Shown in pieces: positions 1 to 8,563 of a DNA stretch of 64,000 nt. Each line of letters starts with the position of its first letter. Position 1 is the first letter of the stretch. Under the pieces are notes generated by a model. The model was not told the origin of the DNA. It ran no database searches and saw only the letters and a list, made by a program, of their open reading frames with translations. This stretch comes from Apopatosoma sp963618495 (GTDB lineage Bacteria; Bacillota; Clostridia; Oscillospirales; CAG-272): NCBI GenBank assembly GCA_963618495.1, contig CAVESF010000004.1, forward strand, positions 36,681-100,680, given 5' to 3'. Made by a program: the position numbers and the translations under genes.

Positions 1-1
1 G

Positions 2-406
2 GGTCTTGTGCCTGTGGAACTGAGGCTCGATTCCCGCGCCGCCGCGATAATAGACGGCACGCCTGCGGGTGGGCGCGATTTCGATACGGAATTTCTCGAT
101 TATATCATGGCTGTCGGCGTCGTCGATGATGTACGCATGGCGGCGGAGCATATAGCGCATCATTCCACAGCACACAGTGAGGCGATAGTCGCCGAGGACA
201 GCGCGGCGCAGGAGACTTTTGCCTCACTTGTCGACAGCGCGGCGGTATATATCAATGCGTCCACGCGCTTTACCGACGGAGGAGAGTTCGGACTCGGATG
301 CGAGATGGGCATTTCCACGCAGAAACTGCACGCGAGAGGTCCCATGGGACTTCGCGAGCTGACCTCATACAAGTATATAATCAGAGGCGACGGAAATATC
401 CGCTGA
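2..406 (+). CDS. proA: Glutamate-5-semialdehyde dehydrogenase, C-terminal part (5' end outside window)
   Basis: This is the C-terminal 134 residues of the NADPH-dependent enzyme that reduces gamma-glutamyl phosphate to glutamate-5-semialdehyde in proline synthesis. The reading frame is open to the left edge, so the true start lies outside the window; the GTG at base 8 is an internal codon. The closing stretch with GEFGLGCEMGISTQKLHARG is the family signature. It ends 19 bases before proC, so the two form a proline operon. A proB gene upstream is expected but not visible. Confidence 0.95.
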   Translation, partial: GLVPVELRLDSRAAAIIDGTPAGGRDFDTEFLDYIMAVGVVDDVRMAAEHIAHHSTAHSEAIVAEDSAAQETFASLVDSAAVYINASTRFTDGGEFGLGCEMGISTQKLHARGPMGLRELTSYKYIIRGDGNIR

Positions 407-425
407 AAGCAAAAAGGAGACTAAA

Positions 426-1235
426 ATGAAATATAAATTCGGTTTCATCGGTACAGGAAATATGGGCGGCGCACTCGCCCGCGCTATCGCGGAAAAGACG
501 GAACCCGAGGAGATGCTCCTCGCAAACAGAACGGTGGAAAAGGCTCGGATTCTGGCGGAGGAGCTGGGTTGCGATTACGGCGTCAATGCCGATGTGGCAG
601 GCGGATGCAGATATATTTTTCTCGGAGTGAAGCCGCAGGGCATGGCGGTGCTTGCCGAGGATATTTCGCCTGTGCTTGCCGCACGCGGGGACAGATTTAT
701 CCTCGTCACCATGGCGGCGGGACTCTCTACGGAGAGGATTTCCGCGCTTTTCGGCGGGAATATTCCGGTTATCCGCATTATGCCGAATACGCCCGTCGCG
801 ATAGGCGAGGGTATGATTCTCTGCACGGCAAATTCGCTCGTCACCGGGGCGGAGCTTGCCGAATTTGCCGAGGCGCTGGAATATGCGGGAATCTGCGATA
901 TGATTTCCGAGGAAAATATAGACGCGGCGAGCGTTATATCCGGTTGCGGACCGGCTTTCATGTTCATGTTTGTCAGCGCATTTGAAGAGGCGGGCAGGGC
1001 GCTCGGGCTTGACGGCGAAAAGGCGCGGCTCTATGCGGAGCAGACCATGCTCGGCGCGGCGGGACTGGCTCTTTCTTCAAAGGAAACTCCCGATGAGCTT
1101 AAGATAAAGGTCTGCAGTCCCGGCGGGACAACGATAGAGGGAGTCCGCAGCTTTGAGCAGAATGAGCTTTCGCGCATCGTGCTTGAGGCGGCGCAGGCTT
1201 CATACAGGCGCACGCTTGAGCTTGCGGGGAAATAA
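426..1235 (+). CDS. proC: Pyrroline-5-carboxylate reductase
   Basis: This cytosolic enzyme catalyses the last step of proline synthesis, reducing 1-pyrroline-5-carboxylate with NAD(P)H. The N-terminal Rossmann motif GFIGTGNMGGAL binds the nucleotide, and the C-terminal half has the helical dimerisation and active-site signature (CSPGGTTIEGVRSFE). At 269 residues it has normal length. An AAAGGAG ribosome binding site lies 7 bases upstream of the ATG. It directly follows proA, and a hairpin terminator follows the stop. Confidence 0.97.
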   Translation: MKYKFGFIGTGNMGGALARAIAEKTEPEEMLLANRTVEKARILAEELGCDYGVNADVAGGCRYIFLGVKPQGMAVLAEDISPVLAARGDRFILVTMAAGLSTERISALFGGNIPVIRIMPNTPVAIGEGMILCTANSLVTGAELAEFAEALEYAGICDMISEENIDAASVISGCGPAFMFMFVSAFEEAGRALGLDGEKARLYAEQTMLGAAGLALSSKETPDELKIKVCSPGGTTIEGVRSFEQNELSRIVLEAAQASYRRTLELAGK

Positions 1236-1243
1236 ATAAAAAC

Positions 1244-1296
1244 GGGAGCTTCCCGAAAATGCCGAGCGGCATTTCCGGAGGTTCCTTTCTTTTTTG
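1244..1296 (+). terminator. Intrinsic terminator of proA-proC
   Basis: A long imperfect hairpin closes with AAATGCC-GAGC-GGCATTT and is followed by a T-rich run at 1286-1295. It sits just after the proC stop and before a separate promoter. Confidence 0.75.
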
Positions 1297-1358
1297 AAAG
1301 TGCCGTATAAATGTCCGTATAAATTTACATTCTAATATCAATATCAAATTAAAAACTA

Positions 1359-1387
1359 TTGAAAAATTCATGATTTTATGGTATGAT
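1359..1387 (+). promoter_or_regulatory. Sigma-A promoter of the DUF3810 gene
   Basis: TTGAAA (1359-1364) and TATGAT (1382-1387) are separated by 17 bases, in an AT-rich stretch just upstream of the next gene. Confidence 0.75.
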
Positions 1388-1430
1388 GTAATTTAAGAAA
1401 GTATACACAAAAAGGACGGTGCTTTTCACT

Positions 1431-2561
1431 GTGGAAAAGAAAACACGAAGCGGATTTTTCCGTTATGTTCCGATATGGGCGCTTGTATTTTTCGCGCTCG
1501 GCGCAGTGGCTCTTGCCATTGAACTGCTTGCGAAAAAGAGCGTGTCGCTTTCCGATTTTATAAACGATACCTCGGGCGTCGCCATCCGCGCGATTCTCGC
1601 CGTGCCGACGAGCATCATCCCGTTTTCCCTCGCGGAATTTCTCATCATAGCTTCGCCGCTTCTTGTGGCATTGATTATATTTCTCATCGTGCGTGCCGCG
1701 AGAAAATCGTCGGCTCGGGCGATACGCTTTGCCGTGGGTTTTGTTTCATGCGCCGCGCTTGTATATGCCGTTTTCATCTTCGGTTACGGCACGGGATATT
1801 ACGGCACGACGATAGATAAGAAAATGGAGCTGGATAAAAAAGAGGTTTCCGCCGAGGAACTCTACGAGACGGGAAGAAAACTTGTCATCGGCGCGAAAAA
1901 AGAGCTGGAAAATATCGATTTCGCGCATGACGGCGGCTCATATATGCCGTACACATATTTTGAGATGAATAAAAAGCTCAATGCCGCATATAAGACCACC
2001 TGCGGGAAATATCCCTTTTTGCAGGAACTCTATACAAATACAAAGCCCGTCATGTTCAGCGAGAAAATGACATATACGCATCTCTCGGGCGTTTATTGCT
2101 TCTTCACGGGCGAGGCGAATGTGAATACAAATTATCCCGATTATATCGTCGCCACCTCGGCGGCGCACGAAATGGCGCATCAGCGCGGAATTGCCCGCGA
2201 GGATGAGGCGAATTTCGCGGCGTTTCTCGTCTGCATCAACAGCGATGACCCCTATCTGCGCTACAGCGGATATGTCGATGTTCTGCTCTCGGTGCTGAAC
2301 AGCCTTGCTTCCGCGGACAAGACTCTTCATGCGCAGCTCTGGGCGACGGTGCCGCAGGAGATTCGTTCGGAATACGCGGCATACAGCGCGTTTTTTGAGA
2401 AATATCGCGAAAATAAGGTTGCCGATACCACGGAAAAGATAAACAACACATATATTGAAGACCACGGTCAGCCCGCAGGAACAAAAAGCTATGGACTAGT
2501 GGTAGACCTGACCGTCGCATACTACAAGGCAGAGGCGGCAAAGGCGCAGGCGGCAGAGTGA
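1431..2561 (+). CDS. DUF3810 family membrane protein, putative zinc metalloprotease
   Basis: The protein has about three N-terminal membrane helices (within roughly the first 120 residues) and then a large extracytoplasmic domain. That domain holds HEMAHQRG near residue 245, an HExxH motif, followed by AREDEANF, which probably supplies the third metal ligand. This arrangement is the hallmark of DUF3810, whose substrate is unknown. The start is uncertain: a GTG at 1419 is only 2 bases from the AAAGGA site, while a GTG at 1431 is 14 bases away; the later one is given. The last bases overlap a possible GTG start of the next gene, but that gene probably begins later. Confidence 0.8.
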   Translation: MEKKTRSGFFRYVPIWALVFFALGAVALAIELLAKKSVSLSDFINDTSGVAIRAILAVPTSIIPFSLAEFLIIASPLLVALIIFLIVRAARKSSARAIRFAVGFVSCAALVYAVFIFGYGTGYYGTTIDKKMELDKKEVSAEELYETGRKLVIGAKKELENIDFAHDGGSYMPYTYFEMNKKLNAAYKTTCGKYPFLQELYTNTKPVMFSEKMTYTHLSGVYCFFTGEANVNTNYPDYIVATSAAHEMAHQRGIAREDEANFAAFLVCINSDDPYLRYSGYVDVLLSVLNSLASADKTLHAQLWATVPQEIRSEYAAYSAFFEKYRENKVADTTEKINNTYIEDHGQPAGTKSYGLVVDLTVAYYKAEAAKAQAAE

Positions 2562-2605
2562 AAATTGCGGAGCAGTCGCCGCGGAAACGAAAGGAGAGGG
2601 AAAGC

Positions 2606-3223
2606 ATGGCAGAGAAAAAGCCGGTAAAAAGAATACTTTCGGCATTGCTTCTTTCGGCATTGCTGTGCACCTGCCTTTTTGCCGTGGGCGACAGCGCGCC
2701 GAAATCGCTGAATTTCGCCATTGTTGCCGACAGCGCCGCGATAAAGGGATGCGCCGCCGGAACATCCGTGCTGGACAGCTATTTTGCCATGGCGAAAAAA
2801 TACAGCGTGCGTCCCGTCGTTTTTATCAAAGCGGACGGGCTTGAATACGATTCCGACCTTGTTTTTGCGCTTTCCAAACTGAAAGTGCAGGGCTATGAGA
2901 TATATCCCGCCGCGGAAAATCCCGAGGCGGCATATAAATTCCGTGATTTCGTGCGCCATGTGGCAAAGCACGGCGTGCCGTTTGTTCTCACGGCAAATGC
3001 GGATGCGGAATTTGAAAATTTTGAGAAGATACATTGCAAAACGGCGGCACGCTTCTATGAGGAGATTGTTTCGTCCGTGTATTCGGGCGAAAAGGGTTGT
3101 ACGGCATTGATTCTTTCGGGCGAAAGCCTCTATGCGGCGGAGCTGATGCTCACTAACAGTAAGGCGAGCGGCACCGTCCCCGCAGATATATACACACTCG
3201 TGAAGCTGAATGCGCAGGAGTAA
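2606..3223 (+). CDS. Secreted protein of unknown function, faintly NodB-like
   Basis: The 205-residue product begins with a positively charged signal peptide (KRILSALLLSALLCTCLFAVG). The remainder is a single domain. Its middle alternates a helix (YFAMAKKYSVRPVVFIKADG) with a segment ending QGYEIYP, which recalls the strand-helix order of polysaccharide deacetylase (NodB) folds, but the metal-binding histidines and the catalytic Asp pair are not evident. The ATG at 2606 is chosen because an AAGGAGAG site lies 7 bases upstream; an upstream in-frame GTG at 2558 overlaps the previous gene and lacks a site. The function is not recognised. Confidence 0.7.
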   Translation: MAEKKPVKRILSALLLSALLCTCLFAVGDSAPKSLNFAIVADSAAIKGCAAGTSVLDSYFAMAKKYSVRPVVFIKADGLEYDSDLVFALSKLKVQGYEIYPAAENPEAAYKFRDFVRHVAKHGVPFVLTANADAEFENFEKIHCKTAARFYEEIVSSVYSGEKGCTALILSGESLYAAELMLTNSKASGTVPADIYTLVKLNAQE

Positions 3224-3229
3224 TATTAA

Positions 3230-3490
3230 AGTTTTCGTGCACCCAATTAAAGTTTTCGCCCGCCTTTTTCAAAAGGCGGCACGAGCCGCCGGTGGAGGCG
3301 GTCGCGCTCCGCAGAGTGCGAAAGCTTGTATGGCACTTCTTTTTGATAGCTTTTTCTTCGTGCCTGCTCACGCGAAGAAAAAGCGGGAATAGACACATAT
3401 GCGAAGCATGTGTGCCTCCGCCGCCGAGACAGGGCAAGTGCTCTCTTGAAGGACTTTTGGTACTTTTCGTCACTGAAAAGTACAACAAAA
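3230..3490. repeat. Mosaic intergenic repeat block 1
   Basis: The 347-base gap before the response regulator has no gene. It carries several modules seen elsewhere in the window: ATTAAAGTTTTCGCCCGCC with a CCTTTTTCAAAAGG palindrome, a CGCTCCGCAGAGTGCG palindrome, an ACATATGCGAAGCATGTGT palindrome, GCCGAGACAGGG, and the GTACTTTTCGTCACTGAAAA hairpin. Bases 3490-3570 are A/C-rich with no clear promoter. Confidence 0.65.
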
Positions 3491-3570
3491 CAAAACCACA
3501 ATAAAGCAAACCACTACATAAAAAATCAATCCCACACACAATTCATAAACACAACAAAGGAGGAACTCCT

Positions 3571-4299
3571 ATGGCGGAAAACGCAAGAAAGAAAAGAATC
3601 CTCATTGTCGAGGATGAAAAGCGGATTTCTCAGCTTCTCGAGGTCAATCTGATGATGGCGGGCTACGAATGCGAAACGGCAGGCGACGGCGAGCTGGGAC
3701 TCCGGCGCGCTCTGGAGGGTGACTTCGACCTGATACTGCTCGACCTCATGCTCCCGAAAAGAGACGGTTTTTCCGTTTGCCGCGAGGTGCGCAAAACGCT
3801 TGCCACACCGATAATCATGGTCACGGCAAAGGAAGACGAGATAGACAAGGTCATGGGACTTGACCTCGGCGCCGATGACTATGTGACAAAGCCCTTTTCC
3901 ATCAAGGTTCTGCTGGCGAGAATCAAGGCAAATATCCGCCGCAGCTCGGGCGAATTTGTCGATGTGAAAAAGACGGACGAGGGCGAAAAGGATGCGGACA
4001 AAATAGTTATCCGCGAGCTTGTGATAGACAATAAAAACTTCACCGTAAAAAAAGGCGACCGCGAGATAGAACTTTCCAATAAAGAATATGAGGTGCTTCT
4101 TTTCCTTGCGCGCAATGCGGGACAGATTTTTACAAGAGAAGAACTGCTCAATAAAGTATGGGGCTATGACGGCTTTCTCGGCGACCTGCGCACGGTGGAT
4201 GTCACGATGTCGCGCCTGCGCTCGAAAATAGAGGATGTTCCCGCCGAGCCGGAATATATTCTCACAAAAAGAACAAAGGGGTATTACATACCCAACTGA
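3571..4299 (+). CDS. OmpR/PhoB-type response regulator (WalR-like)
   Basis: This cytosolic DNA-binding regulator has an N-terminal receiver domain with acidic pocket EDE (14-16), phospho-acceptor Asp58 in LLDLML and Lys107 in TKPF. A C-terminal winged helix follows (about 140-240) with LSNKEYEVLLFLARN and the DLRTVDVTMSRLRSK recognition region. At 242 residues it has the usual length. It is followed by a histidine kinase after 12 bases and then by two YycH/YycI-like proteins. That gene order suggests the essential WalRK cell-wall homeostasis system, although PhoPR is an alternative. A strong AAAGGAGG site precedes the ATG. Confidence 0.93.
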   Translation: MAENARKKRILIVEDEKRISQLLEVNLMMAGYECETAGDGELGLRRALEGDFDLILLDLMLPKRDGFSVCREVRKTLATPIIMVTAKEDEIDKVMGLDLGADDYVTKPFSIKVLLARIKANIRRSSGEFVDVKKTDEGEKDADKIVIRELVIDNKNFTVKKGDREIELSNKEYEVLLFLARNAGQIFTREELLNKVWGYDGFLGDLRTVDVTMSRLRSKIEDVPAEPEYILTKRTKGYYIPN

Positions 4300-4311
4300 C
4301 GGGAGAAGCAA

Positions 4312-6138
4312 ATGTATAAGAATCTGCATTTCAAGATAATTCTTATCCTTGCCATATTTACGATAACGCTCATGTCTGTCATCGGTGCGGTGCTTATCGG
4401 CAGTGCCTTTAATTTTTACAGCAACGATTTCATGACGCAGATGGAGCAGGCTTTTGATGCAAACGGAAATCTCGTTTCCGAGCTTCGCTCGGCTTTTGAT
4501 TTAAGCGACTATGCAGCGAGACAAAACGAGATACTCAAAGCCTATTCGGGTGTGCTCGGAATAGATAAATACAGAGACTACTTTATCCTTGATACAAACG
4601 GCGATTTCCTTTTCGGCTCCGTGACGGACAGCACGGAGGCGATGGAAAAAACGCCGAATATCATTTCCGCTATGTCGGGAAAAACAGGTGCGCAGAAGCA
4701 TATGCGGACAAGCTATATAGATTATGCGACGAGAATAGAGAGCGGCGACGGGAAAAATGCCGTCATCATCTGCGTCAAGGACAGTCAGGAGGATGTGCGC
4801 TCGCTCTCCGTGATGATTTTCCGCATCACGGTGCAGGCGATGTTCTTCGGAATGCTGGCGGCTATCGTGCTGTCATTCTTCCTTGCCAAGGCGATAGCGG
4901 AGCCGATACGCACGCTCACTGTCGGCGCACAGAGAATAGCCGATGGCGAATTTGACAAATCCGTCGATGTAAAGGCAAACGACGAGATAGGTGCGCTCTC
5001 CGAGACATTCAACTATATGAAGGATGTGCTCAAGGGAACGCTGGACGAGATTTCTGGCGAGCGCAGGAAATTCGAAACGCTCTTCCTCTATCTCAACGAC
5101 GCCGTTATAGCCTTTGACAGCTTCGGTTCGCTCATGCATATCAACAAAATGGCAAAGAAGCTCTTCCATTTCGTTACGCCCGAGGGAGAACGCTTCCTTG
5201 AATTTTTCAATTTCACGCAGATGGTGCGTATGCTGAATATAGATTACCGCAGGATAGCCGACGAATATAAGGCGAGCGGCAATTACAGCATGCACGATGT
5301 CATATATGACGGCAAGGCGCTCGATATCATGTTTGCCGATTTCCGCTATACCGAGGCTAATACCGAGAGCCACGGTATCATGTGCGTTATCCATGATATC
5401 ACAGAGCGATATGAGCTTGACAAATCCCGCAGGGAATTTGTAGCCGATGTTTCGCATGAGCTGCGCACGCCGATACAGTGCATACGCGGCGCGGCGGAGA
5501 CTGTGCTGGAGTGTCCGACGCTCCCCGCCGAGATGCGCGATGATTTCCTTCGCATGGCGATAGACGAATGCGACAGAATGACGAGAATCGTAGGCGACCT
5601 GCTCGTACTTTCCCGCCTTGATAACCGCCGCACGCAGTGGAAGATAGAGACCTTTTCCGTTGACGAATTTCTCTCCCGCATGCATGATATCATGGCGGGC
5701 GAAGCGGCGTCTCGCGGGCATACGCTCGTTTTCGATTGCGAGCCGAATATTCCGCCTGTCACCGCCGATAAGGAAAAACTCCAGCAGGCGCTGATAAATG
5801 TCATTTCAAATTCCGTGAAATATACGAAAAACGGCGGCAGGATTGAGGTTTCGGCAAAAGCCGAGCAAAACGGCGTGCTGATAAATGTCCGCGATAACGG
5901 TATGGGCATTCCCGCAGAGGATATCCCGCGGCTTTTCGAGCGATTCTACCGTGTGGAAAAGGCGAGAACAAGCGATGCGGGCGGCACGGGACTCGGTCTT
6001 GCCATCACAAAAGAGATAGTCGATGCCCACGGCGGGCAGATATGGGTAGAGAGCGAGCCCGGCAAAGGCACCTCGACATGGATACGCATTCCCTATGAAT
6101 GCCGCCTTGCCGATGGCGAGAACGGCAAATCCGAGTAA
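4312..6138 (+). CDS. Membrane sensor histidine kinase (WalK-like)
   Basis: The 608-residue kinase has an N-terminal membrane helix (about 9-33), an extracytoplasmic sensor of about 135 residues, a second membrane helix (about 172-195), a HAMP linker (about 195-245), a PAS-like domain (about 255-365) and the kinase core. The phospho-acceptor is His382 in DVSHELRTPI. The ATPase domain has the N box near residue 500 and the DNGMGIP and GGTGLGLAI loops. It lies 12 bases after its response regulator, and the architecture matches WalK. Neighbouring YycH/YycI-like genes strengthen that reading. Confidence 0.93.
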   Translation: MYKNLHFKIILILAIFTITLMSVIGAVLIGSAFNFYSNDFMTQMEQAFDANGNLVSELRSAFDLSDYAARQNEILKAYSGVLGIDKYRDYFILDTNGDFLFGSVTDSTEAMEKTPNIISAMSGKTGAQKHMRTSYIDYATRIESGDGKNAVIICVKDSQEDVRSLSVMIFRITVQAMFFGMLAAIVLSFFLAKAIAEPIRTLTVGAQRIADGEFDKSVDVKANDEIGALSETFNYMKDVLKGTLDEISGERRKFETLFLYLNDAVIAFDSFGSLMHINKMAKKLFHFVTPEGERFLEFFNFTQMVRMLNIDYRRIADEYKASGNYSMHDVIYDGKALDIMFADFRYTEANTESHGIMCVIHDITERYELDKSRREFVADVSHELRTPIQCIRGAAETVLECPTLPAEMRDDFLRMAIDECDRMTRIVGDLLVLSRLDNRRTQWKIETFSVDEFLSRMHDIMAGEAASRGHTLVFDCEPNIPPVTADKEKLQQALINVISNSVKYTKNGGRIEVSAKAEQNGVLINVRDNGMGIPAEDIPRLFERFYRVEKARTSDAGGTGLGLAITKEIVDAHGGQIWVESEPGKGTSTWIRIPYECRLADGENGKSE

Positions 6139-6174
6139 ACTTCGCCATGATAAGAACGCAAAGGAGATGAGCGC

Positions 6175-7641
6175 ATGAAGCTGAAAGAACTGATCAAGAC
6201 AGTTGCCGTCTGCATACTGACGGTGTCGCTCACATGCCTTTGCGTCGTGTATATGCTGCTCTATCAGCAGTCGGACAGCGCTGCTTTCACGCGCGACGAT
6301 TATCTCAAGATAGAGAGAGAAAATACGCAGTACAGCTACACGGAGCATTACAGGGCTTCCTTTGTCATTCCCGAAGAGATAGTGCTCGCCTGCGAGGGCG
6401 ACGGCAAATATCTGCTCATGGCGGAGGAGGGTGCCGCAGCTGCGGCGGACGAAATCTCGGGAAAATATTTTTCGGAGCTTTTTTCCGTGAGCGCGAGCTC
6501 AAAAACGCTCTCACCGCAGGAGGGCAGAGCGCTTTTTGCCCGCCTTTGCAATACGGAAACATATATCTATATGAAATATCATACAGAGCTTCCGCGCTCG
6601 GTGATATACAAGCTTTCCGATACTTCCCGCATGAGCGAGAAGATAAGCTCGGAGGGCATATATGAGCTTTTCATCTTTGCTGTGGCGCCCTATCTGCCGG
6701 TGACCTCGGCGGAGATGGGACTTGACGCCTACGGCGCATATCTCTGCGCCGTCACGCGCGACCTTTCGGGGGTATACAGGGTCTATTACTGCGTAAATAA
6801 GCCCGATATCGGAGACGAACTCGTCTTTAACAAAAAAATATTTTCGGCATATAGTGACTATGAAAAAATAACCGATTTCGACTTCCTTTCCACGACCGAC
6901 CTTTATCATGGCATGGGCGTTTCAGGGGAGCGGAATATCGGCACGGTGCTTGTTTTCAGGAACAGTCTCCCGCTCTCGCGCATGAAGCGCTATTCCGGCT
7001 ATGACAATCTGCTCGCCGAGGAAAATACGGAGCGCCTGCTCCGCGCTTTCTCCATGAATGCGGGCAAGATATCTTTCCATACGGACGAAAACGGCACATA
7101 TACCTATTATGAAGAAGGAAAAACCCTCTCTCTCTCGGCGGACGGAGAATGCCTTTTCGCCGTCACCTCGCGGGAATATGCGCCGAGCCTTGCCTTTTCG
7201 GGCGCGGATGCCGAGCCGCTCGATTATATCGGGGCAACGGCAAGCTTCCTCTCGTCGCTTCCGCTTTTCTCCGATAATATACTTATGCCGGATGTTTCGA
7301 TCACTCTCTCCGAGGTCACCCTCGGAAAGGGCTATGCGCGCATTTCCTACGGCTTTCTCTATAATAATGTCCCCGTCATCATAAACGGGCGCAATATCGC
7401 CGCTTCCTTTGAGATATATGACGGCGCCGTGACGGAATGCCGACTGGAATTTATCACGCTTTCGGGCTGGGGAGAGGCGATTGCCCTCTCGGAAAACAGG
7501 CTCGATATCATGACACTGCTCATCTCCTCCGCGGGAGATTTCGATATTTCGGCGGCATATGCGTTCGACGATGAAAATTTCGCCGCGGGCATATGGTTTT
7601 CGCGTTTTGCCGCCGAAAAGAGAGAGGAGGCGGGAGAATGA
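6175..7641 (+). CDS. YycH-like membrane-anchored protein (probable kinase modulator)
   Basis: The 488-residue protein has one N-terminal membrane helix (about residues 9-30) and a large extracytoplasmic part. Sequence similarity to YycH is weak by eye. The assignment rests on topology and on position: third gene of a WalR-WalK-like operon, followed by a YycI-like gene. In Bacillus, YycH and YycI contact WalK through their membrane helices and restrain or tune it. The ATG is preceded by AAAGGAGATGAGCGC. Its stop overlaps the next start (ATGA), suggesting translational coupling. Confidence 0.65.
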   Translation: MKLKELIKTVAVCILTVSLTCLCVVYMLLYQQSDSAAFTRDDYLKIERENTQYSYTEHYRASFVIPEEIVLACEGDGKYLLMAEEGAAAAADEISGKYFSELFSVSASSKTLSPQEGRALFARLCNTETYIYMKYHTELPRSVIYKLSDTSRMSEKISSEGIYELFIFAVAPYLPVTSAEMGLDAYGAYLCAVTRDLSGVYRVYYCVNKPDIGDELVFNKKIFSAYSDYEKITDFDFLSTTDLYHGMGVSGERNIGTVLVFRNSLPLSRMKRYSGYDNLLAEENTERLLRAFSMNAGKISFHTDENGTYTYYEEGKTLSLSADGECLFAVTSREYAPSLAFSGADAEPLDYIGATASFLSSLPLFSDNILMPDVSITLSEVTLGKGYARISYGFLYNNVPVIINGRNIAASFEIYDGAVTECRLEFITLSGWGEAIALSENRLDIMTLLISSAGDFDISAAYAFDDENFAAGIWFSRFAAEKREEAGE

Positions 7642-8522
7642 AATGGAAAAATCTCAAGAGCTTTGCCATAGCCGTGCTTCTCGTGCTTAATGTGATTTTC
7701 GGCATACTTGTGTATATACGCTATACGGATGAAAACTACTATGACAAAGAGCTTATCGAAAATATGACAACCCTGCTCTCCGAGAGCGATATCGTGCTCG
7801 CGGGGAATGCGCTCTCGGATAAAATAGTCAAGCTGAATACTCTCGTGGGTACGGTTTCCGCCGCAAAAACGGCGGATGCTCTCGCTCTGATGAGCGGAGC
7901 TTCGCCCGAGAGCGGGGGAGAGTCACTCGTCTGCCGCTCGGGAAACGCCGTATATTCTCATGACGGGAAAAATACCTTCTCTTACAGGAGAAGCGATATT
8001 TCCGAGCCGGATGCCACAGGCGCCGTTTCCGTTGCGAATGCCGGTGAAGAAGGAAAACGCGCGGCGGACGCCGTATGGAATTTTCTCTCGCTTGACAAAA
8101 TCTTCACGGGAGACGGGAAATACAAAAGCAAACTCATCTGCCGTGACATACGCTACAGCCTCTCGGGCGGCTTCTTTGCGGCGGAACTTGCGCTCTGTAT
8201 AGGAGGGCTTGAGACAGACAATATCCTCACCGCTTATCTGCGCGACGGTGTTCCGCTCATGATAGAGGGAAGCCTGCCGCTCTCGGCGCCGGAGAGCGCC
8301 ATGGCGGTTCAGGAGATAGGTGTGCTCACGGTGCTCCTCGACGAAAAGGCGTATGTCGATACGCTCACCGTGAAAAAAACGCGCATATTATCGCAGATTT
8401 CTTATTCATATATCACATGGTTTGATATGAACGGCAAATTTTATTTTACGCCGATATGTGAACTTTGCTATGAGAGCGGAGAGATTTCCCGCTATGATAT
8501 GATAACGGGAGAACGCCTCTGA
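7638..8522 (+). CDS. YycI-like membrane-anchored protein
   Basis: The 294-residue product starts MKWKNLKSFAIAVLLVLN, a short basic head plus one membrane helix as in YycI, and continues with an extracytoplasmic domain containing a YSYITWFDMNGKFYF segment and a closing WalK-associated-like region (FTPICELCYESGE). The ATG at 7638 is chosen because it overlaps the upstream stop (ATGA) and follows GAGGAGGCGGGAGA; a longer in-frame start would run back inside the YycH-like gene. It is inferred to act with its neighbour on the histidine kinase. Confidence 0.7.
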   Translation: MKWKNLKSFAIAVLLVLNVIFGILVYIRYTDENYYDKELIENMTTLLSESDIVLAGNALSDKIVKLNTLVGTVSAAKTADALALMSGASPESGGESLVCRSGNAVYSHDGKNTFSYRRSDISEPDATGAVSVANAGEEGKRAADAVWNFLSLDKIFTGDGKYKSKLICRDIRYSLSGGFFAAELALCIGGLETDNILTAYLRDGVPLMIEGSLPLSAPESAMAVQEIGVLTVLLDEKAYVDTLTVKKTRILSQISYSYITWFDMNGKFYFTPICELCYESGEISRYDMITGERL

Positions 8523-8563
8523 TACCGCATGAGGCGAAAATTTCTTGGAAAGGTTATTTTGCA

